Notes: generated by a model not told the origin, from the sequence alone. Counted from the stretch's first letter, positions 36,852-49,491 are shown. The stretch is DNA of 64,000 nt from Buchnera aphidicola (Rhopalosiphum padi) (GCF_005080845.1 NZ_CP034858.1:1-64000); one strand, 5' to 3'. A program made the numbers and translations.

Positions 36852-39800
36852 TTATGTATGATCATTTTGTATAAGAGTGGAATTTAACAATTCTGATAAA
36901 CTTGCAGATGCTTCCTCTGCACTAACTTGAGAAGAAGAACTATTGTTATTATTAGGTGTTATTTGATTGGTATTTATTGTATGACGACGATTTAAACGTT
37001 CTTTATGATATGCATATCCAGTACCTGCAGGTATTAAACGTCCAACAATAACGTTTTCTTTTAATCCTCGTAATTCATCTTTTTTTCCTGCAACTGCAGA
37101 TTCTGTTAAAACTCTAGTTGTTTCTTGAAAAGAAGCGGCAGATATGAAAGATTCAGTAGCAAGAGATGCTTTAGTAATTCCTAATAAATCTCTTGAAAAA
37201 GTTGCTAATGTTTTATTTTGTTTATTTAAAATGCGATTTGAAATTTTTATTCGAGAGAATTCTACTTGTTCTCCATCTAAAAATTCTGAACTTCCTGATT
37301 TAATTATAGTGGCTTTTCGAAGCATTTGTCTGATTATTACTTCAATGTGTTTATCATTAATTTTGACACCTTGTAAACGATATACTTCTTGTACTTCATT
37401 TACGATATATTTAGTTACAGCTTGTACTCCTCTTAAGCGAAGAATATCGTGTGGTGATTCTGGTCCATCTGATATAACATCACCTCGTTCTACTCTTTCT
37501 CCTTCAAAAACATTTAGTTGTCTCCATTTTGGAATCATTTCTTCATACGCGTCGTTTCCGTCTACAGGAGTAATAATCAATCTTCTTTTACCCTTTGTTT
37601 CTTTTCCAAAAGATATAATTCCACTTATTTCGGCTAAAATTGCTAATTCTTTTGGTCGTCTAGCTTCAAATAAATCTGCAACTCTTGGCAATCCACCAGT
37701 TATATCTTTAGTACCTCCTGATTCTTGTGGTACTCTTGCTAAAGTATCACCAGAGCTAATTTGTACTCCGTCATTAAGCTGAACAATGGCTTTTCCGGGT
37801 AAAAAATACTGTGCTGGCATTTCTGTTCCTGAAATAAGTACATCGTTTCCATGATAATCAACAATTTTTAATGAAGGTCTTAAGTCTTTTCCAATTGTCA
37901 TTCTTTCTGCTGTATCTAGTACAACTATAGAAGATAATCCTGTTAGTTCATCAGCTTGTCTTGTAATACTTTGACCGTCTATCATATCTACAAATCGAAC
38001 AAAGCCATTAACTTCGGTAATAACAGGTATAGTATGTGGATCCCATTTTGCCACTGTTTCTCCGGAATTCACTTGTTCACCGTGTCCTTTGGCCATAATT
38101 GCTCCATAAGGAACTTTATAACTTTCTTTTGTTCTTCTAAAATTGTCAATTATATTAAGTTCTACATTTCTTGAAGTTATAACTATTTTACCTGAAGAAT
38201 TAGTAACAGATTTTGCATTGTTAAGATTAATGATACCTTTATTTTTTATTTGAATACTAGATTCAGTAGCTGCCCTTGATGCGGCACCACCAATATGGAA
38301 AGTTCGCATAGTTAATTGTGTACCTGGTTCTCCTATAGATTGTGCAGCAATCACTCCTATTGCTTCTCCCTTATTAACTAAATTACCTCGTGCTAAATCA
38401 CGACCATAACAGTAAGCGCAAACACCAAAATCAGTTTCACAATTTACCACTGATCTTACTTTTACAGTATCTATAGAATTTTTTTCTAAAAGATTACACC
38501 ATTGCTCGTTTAATAAAGTATTTCTTTCAATTAATATATTTTCTGTATTAGGAATTAGTATTTTTTCTGCTGTAACACGTCCTAAAACACGTTCACGTAA
38601 TGGTTCTTTTACATCTCCTCCTTCTATTAAAGGAGTCATTAAAATTCCTTTATGAGTTCCACAATCATTTTGTGTTACAACTAAATCTTGTGCAACATCT
38701 ACTAAACGACGGGTTAAATAACCAGAATTAGCTGTTTTTAATGCTGTATCAGCTAAACCTTTTCGCGCTCCATGAGTTGAAATAAAGTATTGTAATACAT
38801 TTAAACCTTCTCTAAAATTAGCTGTTATAGGTGTTTCAATGATTGATCCATCTGGTTTTGCCATTAAACCTCGCATTCCTGCTAATTGACGAATTTGTGC
38901 CGCAGAACCTCTAGCTCCTGAATCAGCCATCATAAATATACTATTAAAAGAGATCTGTCTTTGTTTCTCTCCTTTTTTATTCAAAACAGATTCTGTAGAT
39001 AAGTTTTCCATCATTGCTTTAGCTACTCTTTCATTAGCTGCTGCCCAAATATCAATAACTTTATTATATCTTTCACCTGCTGTAACTAGTCCAGATTGAA
39101 ATTGTTCTTGTATTTCAGCCACTTCAATTTCCGCTTCATGAATAATATTTGATTTTTTTTCAGGTATAACCATGTCATCAATACCAACTGAAGCTCCAGA
39201 TCTTGCTGCATAAGCAAAACCTGTGTACATAATTTGATCAGCAAAAGCGACAGTAGGTTTTAAACCTAAAATACGATAACAAGTGTTCAACATTTTAGAA
39301 ATATCTTTTTTCCCTAAAATCTGATTAACAATACTAAATGGAAGTCCTTTTGGAACAATCATCCATAAAATAGCTCGTCCTATGGTAGTATTGATTATTT
39401 TTTTTATGGGAGTAAAACTTTGATCTTTGTTTTTTTTATGTTCTATTATACGTACCTTAACTAGAGAATGTAGTTCTGCAATTCCCAAACGATATACTTT
39501 TTCTGCTTCATTAGAACCGTTTAAAAACATTCCTTCTCCTTTCCCGTTTATTTTTTCACGAGTCATATAATAAAGTCCTAAGACTACATCTTGAGATGGT
39601 ACGATAATTGGTTCTCCATTAGCTGGAGAAAGTATATTGTTTGTAGACATCATTAAAGCTCTAGCTTCTAATTGAGCTTCTAGAGTTAATGGAACGTGAA
39701 CAGCCATCTGATCTCCATCAAAATCAGCGTTATAAGCAGCACAAACTAATGGATGTAATTGAATAGCTTTTCCCTCTATCAAAACTGGTTCGAATGCTTG

Positions 39801-41102
39801 TATTCCTAATCTATGTAACGTAGGAGCGCGGTTCAAAAGAACAGGATGCTCTCGAATAACTTCGTCTAGTATATCCCATACTATTGATTCTTCTCTCTCA
39901 ACCATTTTTTTTGCGGCTTTGATAGTAGTTGCTAGTCCACGTACTTCTAACTTTCCATATATAAATGGTTTAAAAAGTTCTAACGCCATTTTTTTAGGTA
40001 AACCACATTGATGTAAACGAAGATAGGGTCCTACAGTAATAACCGATCTTCCTGAATAATCAACACGTTTTCCTAGAAGATTTTGTCGAAATCTACCTTG
40101 TTTTCCTTTAATCATATCTGCTAATGATTTTAGAGGTCTTTTATTTGAACCAGTAATAGCTCTTCCTCTTCTTCCATTGTCTAGCAATGCATCTATTGCT
40201 TCTTGCAACATTCTTTTTTCATTTCGAACAATGATATCAGGTGCTGCTAAATCTAATAATCTTTTTAGTCTATTATTTCTGTTAATAACTCGACGATATA
40301 AATCGTTTAAATCAGATGTTGCAAATCTTCCTCCATCTAATGGTACTAATGGTCTTAGATCTGGTGGTAATACTGGTAAAACAGTTAGAATCATCCATTC
40401 TGGTTTGTTGTGAGATTGTACAAAAGATTCTAATAATTTAATTCTTTTAGTTAATTTTTTTCGCTTTGTTTCAGAGTTAGTATCATTTAGTTCTGTTCTT
40501 AAGTTTTCACATTCTTTTACTAAATTTATATCTTTTAGTAAAAATTGAATTGCTTCTGCTCCCATAGTTGCATGAAATTCATCTCCAAATTCTTCTAATG
40601 CGTCTAGATATTGTTCTTCAGTTAAAATTTGACGTTTTTCAAGATTTGTCATACCTGTTTCAACAACAACATAAGATTCAAAATAGAGTACTCTTTCAAT
40701 ATCTCTTAAAGGCATATCTAATAATAAGCCGATACGTGATGGTAATGATTTTAAAAACCAAATATGAGCTGTAGGAGAAGAAAGTTCTATATGACCCATT
40801 CGTTCACGTCTAACTTTACTTTGTGTAACTTCAACACCACATTTTTCACAAATTACACCTCGATGTTTTAATCTTTTGTATTTTCCGCATAAACATTCAT
40901 AATCTTTCACTGGACCGAAAATACGTGCACAAAATAGTCCATCTCGTTCAGGTTTAAATGTACGATAGTTAATAGTTTCTGGTTTTTTAACTTCACCAAA
41001 TGACCAGGATCTAATCATATCAGGTGATGCTAGTGAAATTTTAATAGCATCAAAATCCTCAGTTTTAGTTTGGGCTTTTAAAAATTTTAGTAAATCTTTC
41101 AC
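36852..41102 (-). CDS. rpoC: RNA polymerase subunit beta'
   Basis: Largest subunit of RNA polymerase. It has 1416 residues (1407 in E. coli). The start is GTG, as in E. coli, and [13 protein letters not shown] is identical. The first zinc site is CLCGKYK with VICEKCG; the catalytic Mg motif is NADFDGDQM; the second zinc site is in GVCAYC. The C-terminal tail is slightly longer and rich in Asn and Ser. It lies 73 bp downstream of rpoB. Confidence 0.99.
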   Translation of the reverse strand: MKDLLKFLKAQTKTEDFDAIKISLASPDMIRSWSFGEVKKPETINYRTFKPERDGLFCARIFGPVKDYECLCGKYKRLKHRGVICEKCGVEVTQSKVRRERMGHIELSSPTAHIWFLKSLPSRIGLLLDMPLRDIERVLYFESYVVVETGMTNLEKRQILTEEQYLDALEEFGDEFHATMGAEAIQFLLKDINLVKECENLRTELNDTNSETKRKKLTKRIKLLESFVQSHNKPEWMILTVLPVLPPDLRPLVPLDGGRFATSDLNDLYRRVINRNNRLKRLLDLAAPDIIVRNEKRMLQEAIDALLDNGRRGRAITGSNKRPLKSLADMIKGKQGRFRQNLLGKRVDYSGRSVITVGPYLRLHQCGLPKKMALELFKPFIYGKLEVRGLATTIKAAKKMVEREESIVWDILDEVIREHPVLLNRAPTLHRLGIQAFEPVLIEGKAIQLHPLVCAAYNADFDGDQMAVHVPLTLEAQLEARALMMSTNNILSPANGEPIIVPSQDVVLGLYYMTREKINGKGEGMFLNGSNEAEKVYRLGIAELHSLVKVRIIEHKKNKDQSFTPIKKIINTTIGRAILWMIVPKGLPFSIVNQILGKKDISKMLNTCYRILGLKPTVAFADQIMYTGFAYAARSGASVGIDDMVIPEKKSNIIHEAEIEVAEIQEQFQSGLVTAGERYNKVIDIWAAANERVAKAMMENLSTESVLNKKGEKQRQISFNSIFMMADSGARGSAAQIRQLAGMRGLMAKPDGSIIETPITANFREGLNVLQYFISTHGARKGLADTALKTANSGYLTRRLVDVAQDLVVTQNDCGTHKGILMTPLIEGGDVKEPLRERVLGRVTAEKILIPNTENILIERNTLLNEQWCNLLEKNSIDTVKVRSVVNCETDFGVCAYCYGRDLARGNLVNKGEAIGVIAAQSIGEPGTQLTMRTFHIGGAASRAATESSIQIKNKGIINLNNAKSVTNSSGKIVITSRNVELNIIDNFRRTKESYKVPYGAIMAKGHGEQVNSGETVAKWDPHTIPVITEVNGFVRFVDMIDGQSITRQADELTGLSSIVVLDTAERMTIGKDLRPSLKIVDYHGNDVLISGTEMPAQYFLPGKAIVQLNDGVQISSGDTLARVPQESGGTKDITGGLPRVADLFEARRPKELAILAEISGIISFGKETKGKRRLIITPVDGNDAYEEMIPKWRQLNVFEGERVERGDVISDGPESPHDILRLRGVQAVTKYIVNEVQEVYRLQGVKINDKHIEVIIRQMLRKATIIKSGSSEFLDGEQVEFSRIKISNRILNKQNKTLATFSRDLLGITKASLATESFISAASFQETTRVLTESAVAGKKDELRGLKENVIVGRLIPAGTGYAYHKERLNRRHTINTNQITPNNNNSSSSQVSAEEASASLSELLNSTLIQNDHT

Positions 41103-41175
41103 GCATGAGCTCTCGTTGGAGTGAAACTTTTGAAGGTGGTAAATCTATAATTTTTATTTTAGATTATTTTAAATT

Positions 41176-44100
41176 TTATTCATTTTCTAATTCAATGTTA
41201 ATGCCTAATGAACGAATTTCTTTTAGTAATACATTAAATGATTCTGGCATTCCTGGTTCCATTTGATGATTACCATCTACAATATTTTTATACATTTTAG
41301 TTCTTCCGTTAACGTCGTCAGATTTTACAGTTAGCATTTCTTGTAACGTATAAGAAGCACCATATGCTTCTAATGCCCAAACTTCCATTTCACCAAAACG
41401 TTGTCCACCGAATTGAGCTTTTCCTCCCAATGGCTGTTGAGTAACTAAACTATAAGAACCAGTAGAACGCGCGTGCATTTTATCATCTACTAAGTGATTT
41501 AGTTTTAGCATGTACATGTAACCAACAGTGACGGGTCTTTCAAATTTTTCTCCAGTTCTTCCGTCAAAAAGCGCGATTTGACCAGAAGTAGGTAAATTAG
41601 AAAACTTTAACATTTGTTTAATTTCATTTTCTTGCGCTCCATCAAATACCGGAGTTGAAATAGGCATTCCTTTTTTTAAATTTTTTGCCAAATCTAATAT
41701 TTCTTCGTTTGAAAAATCATCTAAATTAACTTTTTGTCTTAGATTGTCTCCTAAATCAAAAGCTTTTTGAATAAATTTTCTTAAATTAGCAACTTTTTCT
41801 TGTTGTTTGAGCATATTATTGATTTTATCACCAATACCCTTTGCTGCCATGCCTAAATGTGTTTCTAATATTTGTCCAATATTCATACGAGATGGAACTC
41901 CTAAAGGGTTTAAAACAATATCTACTGGCATGCCGTTTTCGTCATACGGCATATCTTCAACAGGATTAATTTTTGAAATTACCCCTTTGTTTCCATGTCG
42001 TCCTGCCATTTTATCACCAGGTTGTATTTGGCGCTTTACAGCCAAATATACTTTAACTATTTTTAACACTCCTGGTGCAAGATCATCTCCTTGTGTGATT
42101 TTACGGCGTTTTATTTCTATTTTTTTTTCAAATTCTTTTTTTAATTCGTTATGTTGGTGTAAAAGTTTTTCTATTTCTTTTTTTTTGTTTTGATCTTTAA
42201 TATCTATTTTGAACCATTTTTCGTAAGGTAATTTGTTTAAATAATCTTCTCCAATATTAAAAGCAATAAGAGTTTTTTTAATTCTTGAAAACAAACTTAG
42301 TTCAAATATTTTAAATTCTTCTGTCAGATCTTTTTTTGCTTTTTTAAGTTGCATATTTTCGATTTCGAGAGCTCTTTTATCTTTTTTTACACCATCTCTA
42401 GTAAAAACCTGTACATCAATTACTGTTCCAGATACTCCATTAGGAACCCTTAATGAAGAATCTTTTACATCTGAAGCTTTTTCACCAAAAATTGCACGCA
42501 ATAGTTTTTCTTCTGGTGTCAGTTGTGTTTCTCCCTTAGGAGTTACTTTTCCTACTAATATATCCCCTCCAGTAACTTCAGCTCCGATATAAACTATTCC
42601 TGATTCATCTAATTTAGATAGTGCTGCTTCTCCTACATTTGGTATATCGGAACTAATTTCTTCTGGTCCTAATTTAGTGTCTCTAGATATACAGGATAAT
42701 TCTTGGATATGAATTGTTGTAAATCGATCTTCTTGTACAACTTTTTCTGAGACTAATATAGAATCTTCAAAATTATATCCATTCCATGGCATAAAAGCGA
42801 CTCTCATATTTTGTCCTAATGCTAATTCACCTAAATCAGTTGACGGTCCATCTGCTAAAACATCACCTTTATTAATTTTTTCTCTTAATTTCACACATGG
42901 TTTTTGATTGATACAAGTATTTTGATTAGAGCGAGTATATTTAGTTAAGTTGTAAATATCTATTCCAGCTTCTCCTATGTATGTTTCTTTTTCATTTACT
43001 TTGATAATTATACGAGAAGCATCTACATACTGAATAGTACCTCCTCTTTTTGCTACTACTGTCACCCCTGAATCAACAGCCACTGCTCTTTCCATTCCAG
43101 TTCCTACTAAAGGCTTATCAGTTTTTAGAGTAGGAACGGCTTGACGTTGCATATTTGCACCCATCAATGCTCTATTTGCATCATCATGTTCAAGAAAGGG
43201 AATTAAAGAGGCTCCGACAGATACAATTTGTTGAGTAGAAACATCCATATAGTCAACTTGATTAGAATTAAATAAACTAGATTCACCTTTATGTCTACAG
43301 GTGACTAAATCATCAATAAAATAACTATTTTTATCTATATTAGTATTAGCTTGTGCAATAATATAATTTCCTTCTTCTATTGCAGACAAATAGTGAATTT
43401 CATTAGTAATTAAACGATTTTGCACTTTCCGATAAGGTGTTTCTAAAAATCCATATGAGTTTGTTCGAGCATATACTGATAAAGAATTTATTAATCCAAT
43501 GTTTGGTCCTTCTGGTGTTTCTATAGGACATACTCGTCCGTAATGAGTGGGATGAACGTCTCTAACTTCAAATCCTGCTCTTTCTCTAGTTAAACCACCA
43601 AGTCCTAATGCTGAAATTCTTCTTTTATGTGTAATTTCTGATAATGGATTATTTTGATCCATAAATTGAGATAATTGGCTAGAACCAAAAAATTCTTTAA
43701 CAGCAGCAGATATTGGTTTTGCATTAATCATATCTTGTGGCATTAGAGTATCTAAATCACCTACAGATAATCGTTCTTTAACTGCTCTTTCTACTCTTAC
43801 TAACCCAATTCTAAATTGATTCTCTGCCATTTCCCCTACTGATCTAATTCGTCTGTTCCCTAAGTGATCGATATCGTCTACTTCTCCTTTTCCATTTCTA
43901 ATATCAATTAATTTTTTTATTACATCTATAATATCTTCTTTATTTAAGGTACCTTCCCCTTCAATTTCTCTACGTAGTAGAGAACGATTAAATTTCATTC
44001 GACCTACTGAAGAAAGATCGTATCTATCTTCCGAAAAAAATAAATTTTCAAATAAATTTTCTGTTGCTTCTTTGGTCAGAGGTTCTCCAGGTCTCATAAC

Positions 44101-45204
44101 TCGATAAATTTCCATTAATGCACTCATTCGATCGTTAGAAGAATCAATACGTAATGTTTCAGAAATATAGGGACCATGATCTAAATCGTTAGTGAAAAGT
44201 GTTTCAATAGAAAAAAAATGAGATTTTTTTAATTTTGTTAATGTCTCTAGAGATAATTCTGTATTAGCTGAAATAATTATTTCACCTGTTTTAGGATCTG
44301 AATAATTTTTAGATACTATTCTTCCTAAAATATATTCTACTGGCACAGTAATAGAACTTATTTTATTTTTTTTTAATTCTTGAATATGTCTTGCGGTAAT
44401 ACGACGACCTTTTTTTACGTATATTTTTCCATTTTTTTTAATATCAAAAGATGCTGTTTCACCACGAAGTCTTTCAGAAACTAGTTCTAGTTGAATTTTA
44501 TTATTATTTATATTAAAAATATTTTTTTCAAAAAATAAATTTAATATTTCTTCTGTATTATAGTTAAGTGCTCGTAGAATAATAGTTACTGGTAGTTTTC
44601 TTCGTCTATCAATTCTTACGAATAAATTATCTTTTGGATCAAATTCAAAATCCAACCAAGATCCTCGATAAGGAATAATACGTGCGTTATATAAAACTTT
44701 TCCTGAAGAGTGTGTTTTTCCCTTATCGCTATCAAAAAATACTCCAGGACTGCGATGTAATTGAGATACAACGACTCTTTCTGTACCATTGATTATAAAA
44801 GTTCCATTATTAGTCATTAATGGTATTTCACCCATATATACTTCTTGTTCTTTAATATCTTTAACAGTCGGTTCTAGAACATCACGTTCATAGATAACAA
44901 GACGTAATCTTACTCTTAAAGGTGCTGAATAAGTAGCACCTCGTATCTGACATTCTTTAACATCAAATATTGCATCACCTAAACGATAATTCACATATTG
45001 AAGTTCAGAATTTCCATTATAACCACATATAGGAAATACAGAACGGAAAGCCGCTTCTAATCCATGCTGACCTTCTGGATCTATTTTTATAAATTTTTTA
45101 AAGGAGTCGAGTTGAATCGAAAGAAGATATGGTATATCCAAAACTTGCGGACGTTTTCCAAAATCTTTACGAATGCGTTTTTTTTCGGTATAAGAGTAAA
45201 CCAT
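41176..45204 (-). CDS. rpoB: RNA polymerase subunit beta
   Basis: Catalytic subunit that forms the fork loop and RNA channel. It has 1342 residues, equal to E. coli. The rifampicin-pocket segment is intact ([24 protein letters not shown]) except that the proline after ISALG is leucine here (CTT codon). The flap and the C-terminal clamp segment ([20 protein letters not shown]) are conserved. It is preceded by a 222-bp spacer from rplL with two hairpins. Confidence 0.99.
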   Translation of the reverse strand: MVYSYTEKKRIRKDFGKRPQVLDIPYLLSIQLDSFKKFIKIDPEGQHGLEAAFRSVFPICGYNGNSELQYVNYRLGDAIFDVKECQIRGATYSAPLRVRLRLVIYERDVLEPTVKDIKEQEVYMGEIPLMTNNGTFIINGTERVVVSQLHRSPGVFFDSDKGKTHSSGKVLYNARIIPYRGSWLDFEFDPKDNLFVRIDRRRKLPVTIILRALNYNTEEILNLFFEKNIFNINNNKIQLELVSERLRGETASFDIKKNGKIYVKKGRRITARHIQELKKNKISSITVPVEYILGRIVSKNYSDPKTGEIIISANTELSLETLTKLKKSHFFSIETLFTNDLDHGPYISETLRIDSSNDRMSALMEIYRVMRPGEPLTKEATENLFENLFFSEDRYDLSSVGRMKFNRSLLRREIEGEGTLNKEDIIDVIKKLIDIRNGKGEVDDIDHLGNRRIRSVGEMAENQFRIGLVRVERAVKERLSVGDLDTLMPQDMINAKPISAAVKEFFGSSQLSQFMDQNNPLSEITHKRRISALGLGGLTRERAGFEVRDVHPTHYGRVCPIETPEGPNIGLINSLSVYARTNSYGFLETPYRKVQNRLITNEIHYLSAIEEGNYIIAQANTNIDKNSYFIDDLVTCRHKGESSLFNSNQVDYMDVSTQQIVSVGASLIPFLEHDDANRALMGANMQRQAVPTLKTDKPLVGTGMERAVAVDSGVTVVAKRGGTIQYVDASRIIIKVNEKETYIGEAGIDIYNLTKYTRSNQNTCINQKPCVKLREKINKGDVLADGPSTDLGELALGQNMRVAFMPWNGYNFEDSILVSEKVVQEDRFTTIHIQELSCISRDTKLGPEEISSDIPNVGEAALSKLDESGIVYIGAEVTGGDILVGKVTPKGETQLTPEEKLLRAIFGEKASDVKDSSLRVPNGVSGTVIDVQVFTRDGVKKDKRALEIENMQLKKAKKDLTEEFKIFELSLFSRIKKTLIAFNIGEDYLNKLPYEKWFKIDIKDQNKKKEIEKLLHQHNELKKEFEKKIEIKRRKITQGDDLAPGVLKIVKVYLAVKRQIQPGDKMAGRHGNKGVISKINPVEDMPYDENGMPVDIVLNPLGVPSRMNIGQILETHLGMAAKGIGDKINNMLKQQEKVANLRKFIQKAFDLGDNLRQKVNLDDFSNEEILDLAKNLKKGMPISTPVFDGAQENEIKQMLKFSNLPTSGQIALFDGRTGEKFERPVTVGYMYMLKLNHLVDDKMHARSTGSYSLVTQQPLGGKAQFGGQRFGEMEVWALEAYGASYTLQEMLTVKSDDVNGRTKMYKNIVDGNHQMEPGMPESFNVLLKEIRSLGINIELENE

Positions 45205-45252
45205 GGGGTTCCTAAGCTCGCTGACAGATAAATTAAGACTAAAATTGTCTTT

Positions 45253-45271
45253 CTGTCTGAAGGAGAGACAG
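45253..45271 (-). promoter_or_regulatory. Small stem-loop in the rplL-rpoB spacer
   Basis: CTGTCT at 45253-45258 pairs with AGACAG at 45266-45271 across a 7-base loop, about 50 bases before the rpoB start. In E. coli this spacer holds an RNase III processing hairpin; the equivalence is a guess from position. Confidence 0.4.
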
Positions 45272-45365
45272 TTTTTATTTTTAATAGATTATTTTTACAA
45301 TTTTTTTTGTTTTTTAAAATTAAAAATTTTACTTAAAATTATCAAAACACTATTCATATCAAAAC

Positions 45366-45390
45366 GGCTGGTGAATTAAAAACACCAGCC
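45366..45390 (-). terminator. Attenuator-like hairpin after rplL
   Basis: GGCTGGTG at 45366-45373 pairs with CACCAGCC at 45383-45390 with a 9-base loop. On the minus strand it lies 36 bp after rplL and is followed by GTTTTGAT. E. coli has a partial terminator here that lowers rpoBC expression relative to L10-L12. Confidence 0.7.
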
Positions 45391-45426
45391 ATATATGAAG
45401 GTTAACTAAAAAAATATATAATATAT

Positions 45427-45795
45427 TTATTTAATTTCGATTTCAGCTCCAGCATCTTCTAAAATTTTTTTAAGAGATTCTGCGTCATTTTTACTCATGT
45501 TTTCTTTTAATGCTGTTGGTGCAGATTCTACTAAATCTTTAGCTTCTTTTAATCCTAAACCAGTTGCACTACGGACACTTTTTATTACTGACACCTTATT
45601 GGGACCAATAGCTTTTAGAAAAACATCAAATTCCGTTTTTTCTTCGACGGTGCTTTTTTCATTATTGTTGTTAGCATTTATAGACATGTTTGCAGAGACT
45701 CCAAATTTTTTTTCCATCGCGGAAATAAGCTCTACAACGTTCATAACAGACATTTCTGACACGGCTTCTAAAATTTGTTCTTTAGTAATAGACAT
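45427..45795 (-). CDS. rplL: 50S ribosomal protein L7/L12
   Basis: Acidic stalk protein present in several copies per ribosome; it recruits translation GTPases. From the ATG at 45795 the product has 122 residues starting MSITKEQ, as in E. coli. An upstream in-frame start would add seven unsupported residues. A GGGA ribosome site lies upstream. The N-terminal dimer domain and the C-terminal globular domain ([13 protein letters not shown]) are conserved, while the hinge is Asn-rich rather than Ala-rich. Confidence 0.97.
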   Translation of the reverse strand: MSITKEQILEAVSEMSVMNVVELISAMEKKFGVSANMSINANNNNEKSTVEEKTEFDVFLKAIGPNKVSVIKSVRSATGLGLKEAKDLVESAPTALKENMSKNDAESLKKILEDAGAEIEIK

Positions 45796-45865
45796 AGCAA
45801 TCATTCCCAATGACAAATAGAATTATTTTTGATGTTTAATAATACATCAAAAATAATAATCTTTT

Positions 45866-46363
45866 TTAAGAGGTTTCTTTTTTCTCTTTTATAGCAGATA
45901 ATGTATAGATAAGTTTACCAGCAATTGATATTTTTAGTACTAGTAAAAGTTTTCTTATTGCTTCTTCATAAGTAGGCATATCTGCAAGTTGATTAATTTC
46001 TAATTCAGATAATAATTTACCTTCAAAAACAGCTCCTGTAATTTTAAATTGTTTATTTTTTTTTTCAAATTCTTTAAATAATCTTGCACCGCTTCCTGGA
46101 TGTTTTGTAGAATAAGCAATAAAAGTAGAACCTTTTAATTTTTTTTTTAAACATTCAAAAGCAGTATTTTCAATAGCTAAAGATAAAAGAGTATTTCGAA
46201 CAATACTCATTTCAACGCCAACTTCACGGCCAGATTTTCGAAGTTGATTGATTTTATTGACAGATATACCTTGAGAATTAGCGATTATTGCTGATAGTGC
46301 TAAATTAGAAATTTGATTTATTTTGGAAACGATTGTTTTTTTTTTACTAAGATTTAAAGCCAT
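45866..46363 (-). CDS. rplJ: 50S ribosomal protein L10
   Basis: Base of the ribosomal stalk, which binds 23S rRNA and L7/L12 dimers. It has 165 residues, the same as E. coli, starting MALNLSKKKTIVSK. It is 70 bp upstream of rplL. In E. coli its leader RNA is bound by L10-L12; the 248-bp leader here contains a short inverted repeat ATCGTA/TACGAT at 46460-46474, but I cannot recognise the E. coli binding fold. Confidence 0.96.
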   Translation of the reverse strand: MALNLSKKKTIVSKINQISNLALSAIIANSQGISVNKINQLRKSGREVGVEMSIVRNTLLSLAIENTAFECLKKKLKGSTFIAYSTKHPGSGARLFKEFEKKNKQFKITGAVFEGKLLSELEINQLADMPTYEEAIRKLLLVLKISIAGKLIYTLSAIKEKKETS

Positions 46364-46611
46364 TTATCGTATTCTCCTATAATTTGATGGAGAGAAAAGA
46401 TTTTTAGTTATTAAACTTTTTGTTAATTATTATTAAATAATAATAAAATTTTTAGTATTATCGTATAATACGATTTTAAAAATTTATTAAATAATAATAT
46501 TGAAATTTAGATGTTTTAAAATGCTCAATTAAAATTAATTGTGGAATTTTTAAAAAATGGGGCTATTATTATAGATAAATTTTTTTCTATCGTAAAGTAA
46601 AAAAGATTTAA

Positions 46612-47307
46612 TTAAATAGATAAACTAGATTGATCAAGAATTAATCCTATACCCATAGTGTTTGATAAAACTATTTTTTTTATGTATATTCCCTTTGATT
46701 GAGGTGGTTTTGCTTTTTTTATAGATTCTAAAAAAATATTAAAATTTTCTTTTATTTTGTTTTTTTCAAAGTTTATTCGTCCAATAGTAGCATGAATAAT
46801 TCCATTTTTATCATTTCGGTAACAAACTTGTCCTGTTTTAGCATTTTTAATGGCTTCTTCAATATTTGTTGTTACAGTACCTAATTTTGGATTAGGCATT
46901 AAACCTCGAGGCCCTAATATATGTCCTAATTGAGTAACAATTTTCATAGCATCTGGAGAGGCAATAGCTGTATGGAATTTAATACCTTCTTTTTTTATTT
47001 TTTCAGCTAAATCTTCCATTCCTACAAATTCTGCACCTGCTTTTTTTGCTATTTTAATATTATCGCCTTGAGTGAACACAGCCACTTTAACGCAACGTCC
47101 TATTCCATGTGGTAATATTGTTGAACCCCGAATGTTTTGATCTGATTTTTTTGGATTAATTCCTAAATTAATAGCAACGTCAATACTTTCAGTAAAATTT
47201 ACATTTGATGATTTTTTTAGTAATTGTATCAATTCATCAATACAATATAGTTTTTCAAAGTTTATATCATTTTTAATTTTCTTCATGCGTTTATTAATTT
47301 TCTTCAT
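46612..47307 (-). CDS. rplA: 50S ribosomal protein L1
   Basis: Forms the mobile L1 stalk near the E site. The ATG at 47307 gives 231 residues (234 in E. coli); it lies one base after the rplK stop and has a GAGG ribosome site inside rplK. An upstream TTG at 47319 is not needed. SPDAMRIV-like, [11 protein letters not shown] and GIIHATIG are conserved. It is followed by a 248-bp spacer before rplJ. Confidence 0.96.
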   Translation of the reverse strand: MKKINKRMKKIKNDINFEKLYCIDELIQLLKKSSNVNFTESIDVAINLGINPKKSDQNIRGSTILPHGIGRCVKVAVFTQGDNIKIAKKAGAEFVGMEDLAEKIKKEGIKFHTAIASPDAMKIVTQLGHILGPRGLMPNPKLGTVTTNIEEAIKNAKTGQVCYRNDKNGIIHATIGRINFEKNKIKENFNIFLESIKKAKPPQSKGIYIKKIVLSNTMGIGLILDQSSLSI

Positions 47308-47308
47308 T

Positions 47309-47737
47309 TTAGTCCTCAATAATTAAACCCATAGATTTAGCTGTTCCTTCAATAGATCGCATCATACTTTGAATATTTGAACCAGTCATATCATTTTTTT
47401 TTGTTTTTGCTATTTCTTTAATTTGTAATTTTGTTATTTTTCCTGTTTTTTCTATTTTTGGTTTGCTGGAACCTGATTTTATTCCAGCTGCTTTTTTTAA
47501 CAAAACAGAAGCTGGAGGTGTTTTTGTAACAAACGTAAATGAACGATCAGAATATACAGTGATAATTACTGGTATCGGTAAACCTTTTTCTATATTTTCT
47601 GTTTTTGTATTAAATAATTTACAAAATTCCATAATATTTACTCCTTTTTGTCCTAATGCAGGTCCTATTGGTGGACTAGGATTAGCCATTCCTGCAGCAA
47701 TTTGAAGTTTTATATAAGATTGTATTTTTTTTGCCAT
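47309..47737 (-). CDS. rplK: 50S ribosomal protein L11
   Basis: Binds the GTPase-associated region of 23S rRNA. It has 142 residues, the same as E. coli; [18 protein letters not shown] is the proline-rich N-terminal signature. It lies only 29 bp after nusG, so the separate promoter and the L1-binding leader that E. coli has here cannot fit in their usual form. Confidence 0.97.
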   Translation of the reverse strand: MAKKIQSYIKLQIAAGMANPSPPIGPALGQKGVNIMEFCKLFNTKTENIEKGLPIPVIITVYSDRSFTFVTKTPPASVLLKKAAGIKSGSSKPKIEKTGKITKLQIKEIAKTKKNDMTGSNIQSMMRSIEGTAKSMGLIIED

Positions 47738-47766
47738 TTTTAAATTTCTCTTTAAAATAAAAAATA

Positions 47767-48312
47767 TTAATTTTTTTCAACTTGTCTAAAATCTAACTCT
47801 ACAGGAGTTGCTCTACCAAAAATAGAAACAGATACTTTTAATCTGCTTTTTTCATAATCTACTTCTTCTACAACGCCATTAAAATCTGCAAATGGACCAT
47901 CATTAACACGAATCATTTCCCCTGGTTCAAATAAAGTTTTTGGTCTTGGTTTATCTCCAATTTGACGTAATCTATTAACAATAATTTCCACTTCCTTATC
48001 ACTAATTGGTGATGGTTTATCTGATTTTCCTCCTATAAATCCTAATACTCTAGGAACATTTCTTATCAAATGCCAAGTGGAATCTGTCATAATCATGTGA
48101 ATTAAAACATATCCTGGAAAAAATTTGTATTCGCTTTTTCTACGTTGTCCACCTCGGATTTCAATTACTTCTTCTGAAGGAATCATAACTTCTCCGAAGA
48201 AATCATCCATTTTATTTAATTTAACATGCTCTTTTATTGATTGTGCCACTCTACCTTCAAAACCAGAAAAAGCTTGTAATACATACCATTTTTTTTTTAA
48301 ATTCTGGTGCAT
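47767..48312 (-). CDS. nusG: Transcription termination/antitermination factor NusG
   Basis: Binds RNA polymerase, suppresses pausing, and links to Rho or the ribosome. It has 181 residues, the same as E. coli. The NGN domain ([18 protein letters not shown]) and the KOW domain ([23 protein letters not shown]) are intact. A run of ten A near the start (KKKW) keeps the frame. Its start lies 4 bp after the secE stop. Confidence 0.97.
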   Translation of the reverse strand: MHQNLKKKWYVLQAFSGFEGRVAQSIKEHVKLNKMDDFFGEVMIPSEEVIEIRGGQRRKSEYKFFPGYVLIHMIMTDSTWHLIRNVPRVLGFIGGKSDKPSPISDKEVEIIVNRLRQIGDKPRPKTLFEPGEMIRVNDGPFADFNGVVEEVDYEKSRLKVSVSIFGRATPVELDFRQVEKN

Positions 48313-48316
48313 TTTT

Positions 48317-48700
48317 TTAAAACCTTAAACTAATAATAAATGCTATTAAACGAAATATAATACTATCCAGGCCCCATAGAAACAGAGATATGACTATTGT
48401 TACAGAAATAATAATAAATGTGGTATATAAAGTTTCTTTGTATTGAGGCCAAATTATTTTTTTCATTTCATTTTTTGATGCATTAATATATAAAAAAATA
48501 TCTTTTACTCTTTTTGTATATATTGCTATGCCAATTGCAAAACCAACTAATAAAGTAATTATAGATGTACGAGTAAAAAATCCTATTTTATCAAAAAAAA
48601 TATGGATAAAAAACGATGTAATAAGAATTAAAATTATAAAAAACCACTTTATTTTTTCTAAATTTTTGGTTTTTTTTTGATTAGGAATGCGAATTTTCAT
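48317..48700 (-). CDS. secE: Preprotein translocase subunit SecE
   Basis: Essential clamp of the SecYEG channel. It has 127 residues, as in E. coli, with three predicted membrane helices (about 19-36, 44-61 and 93-115) and the conserved cytoplasmic segment [14 protein letters not shown]. The sequence outside that segment is diverged. It leads the secE-nusG-rplKAJL-rpoBC block. Confidence 0.95.
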   Translation of the reverse strand: MKIRIPNQKKTKNLEKIKWFFIILILITSFFIHIFFDKIGFFTRTSIITLLVGFAIGIAIYTKRVKDIFLYINASKNEMKKIIWPQYKETLYTTFIIISVTIVISLFLWGLDSIIFRLIAFIISLRF

Positions 48701-49082
48701 AGTTTCTCTTAAAAATTATAAAAATAAAATAATATAGAAAAAATATGTTAACTTTTTTTAGATTTTTAATATGTTTTAAAAAATATTTATTTTATTTGTA
48801 TCATATAGATAGTATTTAGTATGTATTATTTTATATTTTACATATTATTATATATTTAATTTTATTATTATATATTTAATTTAAAAAAAAACTATCAGCT
48901 ATCTAGTAATAGAGATTTTTTAGTATAAGTGAATTTAGAAATATAGAAAATCTTAAAATATTATAGGTGAGATTTTTTTTGGTTTAATGATTTAAAAATA
49001 ATCATTTTTTTTGAAAATTTTTAAAAAAATGAATAAAATTTACTAGATGATATTATATTTTTGAAAAAAATAAAAAATTCTA
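48701..49082. other. Spacer between secE and tRNA-Thr, former tufB position
   Basis: 382 bp of extremely A+T-rich DNA with no gene. In E. coli tufB lies exactly here, between thrT and secE. No EF-Tu-like reading remains. A 20-bp direct repeat is at 48843-48882. The secE promoter is either in here or the block is read from the tRNA promoter. Confidence 0.6.
48843..48882. repeat. 20-bp direct tandem repeat, two copies
   Basis: The A/T-only unit TATTATTATATATTTAATTT occurs at 48843-48862 and again at 48863-48882. It is probably a slippage product in decayed DNA. Confidence 0.7.
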
Positions 49083-49155
49083 TGCTGATACCCAGATTTG
49101 AACTGGGGACCTCACCCTTACCAAGGGTGTGCTCTACCTACTGAGCCATATCAGC
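49083..49155 (-). tRNA. thrT: tRNA-Thr (anticodon GGU)
   Basis: A 73-base cloverleaf with perfect acceptor pairing GCTGATA/TATCAGC, discriminator A, and anticodon loop CTTGGTA within the ACCC/GGGT stem. CCA is not encoded. It is last in the tRNA cluster, in the E. coli order thrU-tyrU-glyT-thrT. Confidence 0.95.
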
Positions 49156-49189
49156 AAGTTTTATAATACTTTTTTTTAATACTTTTTTA

Positions 49190-49261
<72 letters not shown>

Positions 49262-49269
49262 ATTTTTTT

Positions 49270-49351
<82 letters not shown>

Positions 49352-49368
49352 TTGTTTAAATTTAATTA

Positions 49369-49441
<73 letters not shown>

Positions 49442-49491
49442 TTTTTGTTATTTTATTGAAGTAAAATATTTAAATAAATTTTACTTTTTAT

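Noticed and set aside
37144..37782. A 212-codon open frame opposite rpoC
   Set aside because: It lies wholly antisense to conserved rpoC codons, shows no recognisable domain, and several similar frames occur opposite rpoB, groEL and atpA, as expected by chance when the sense strand has few TTA, CTA or TCA codons in that phase.
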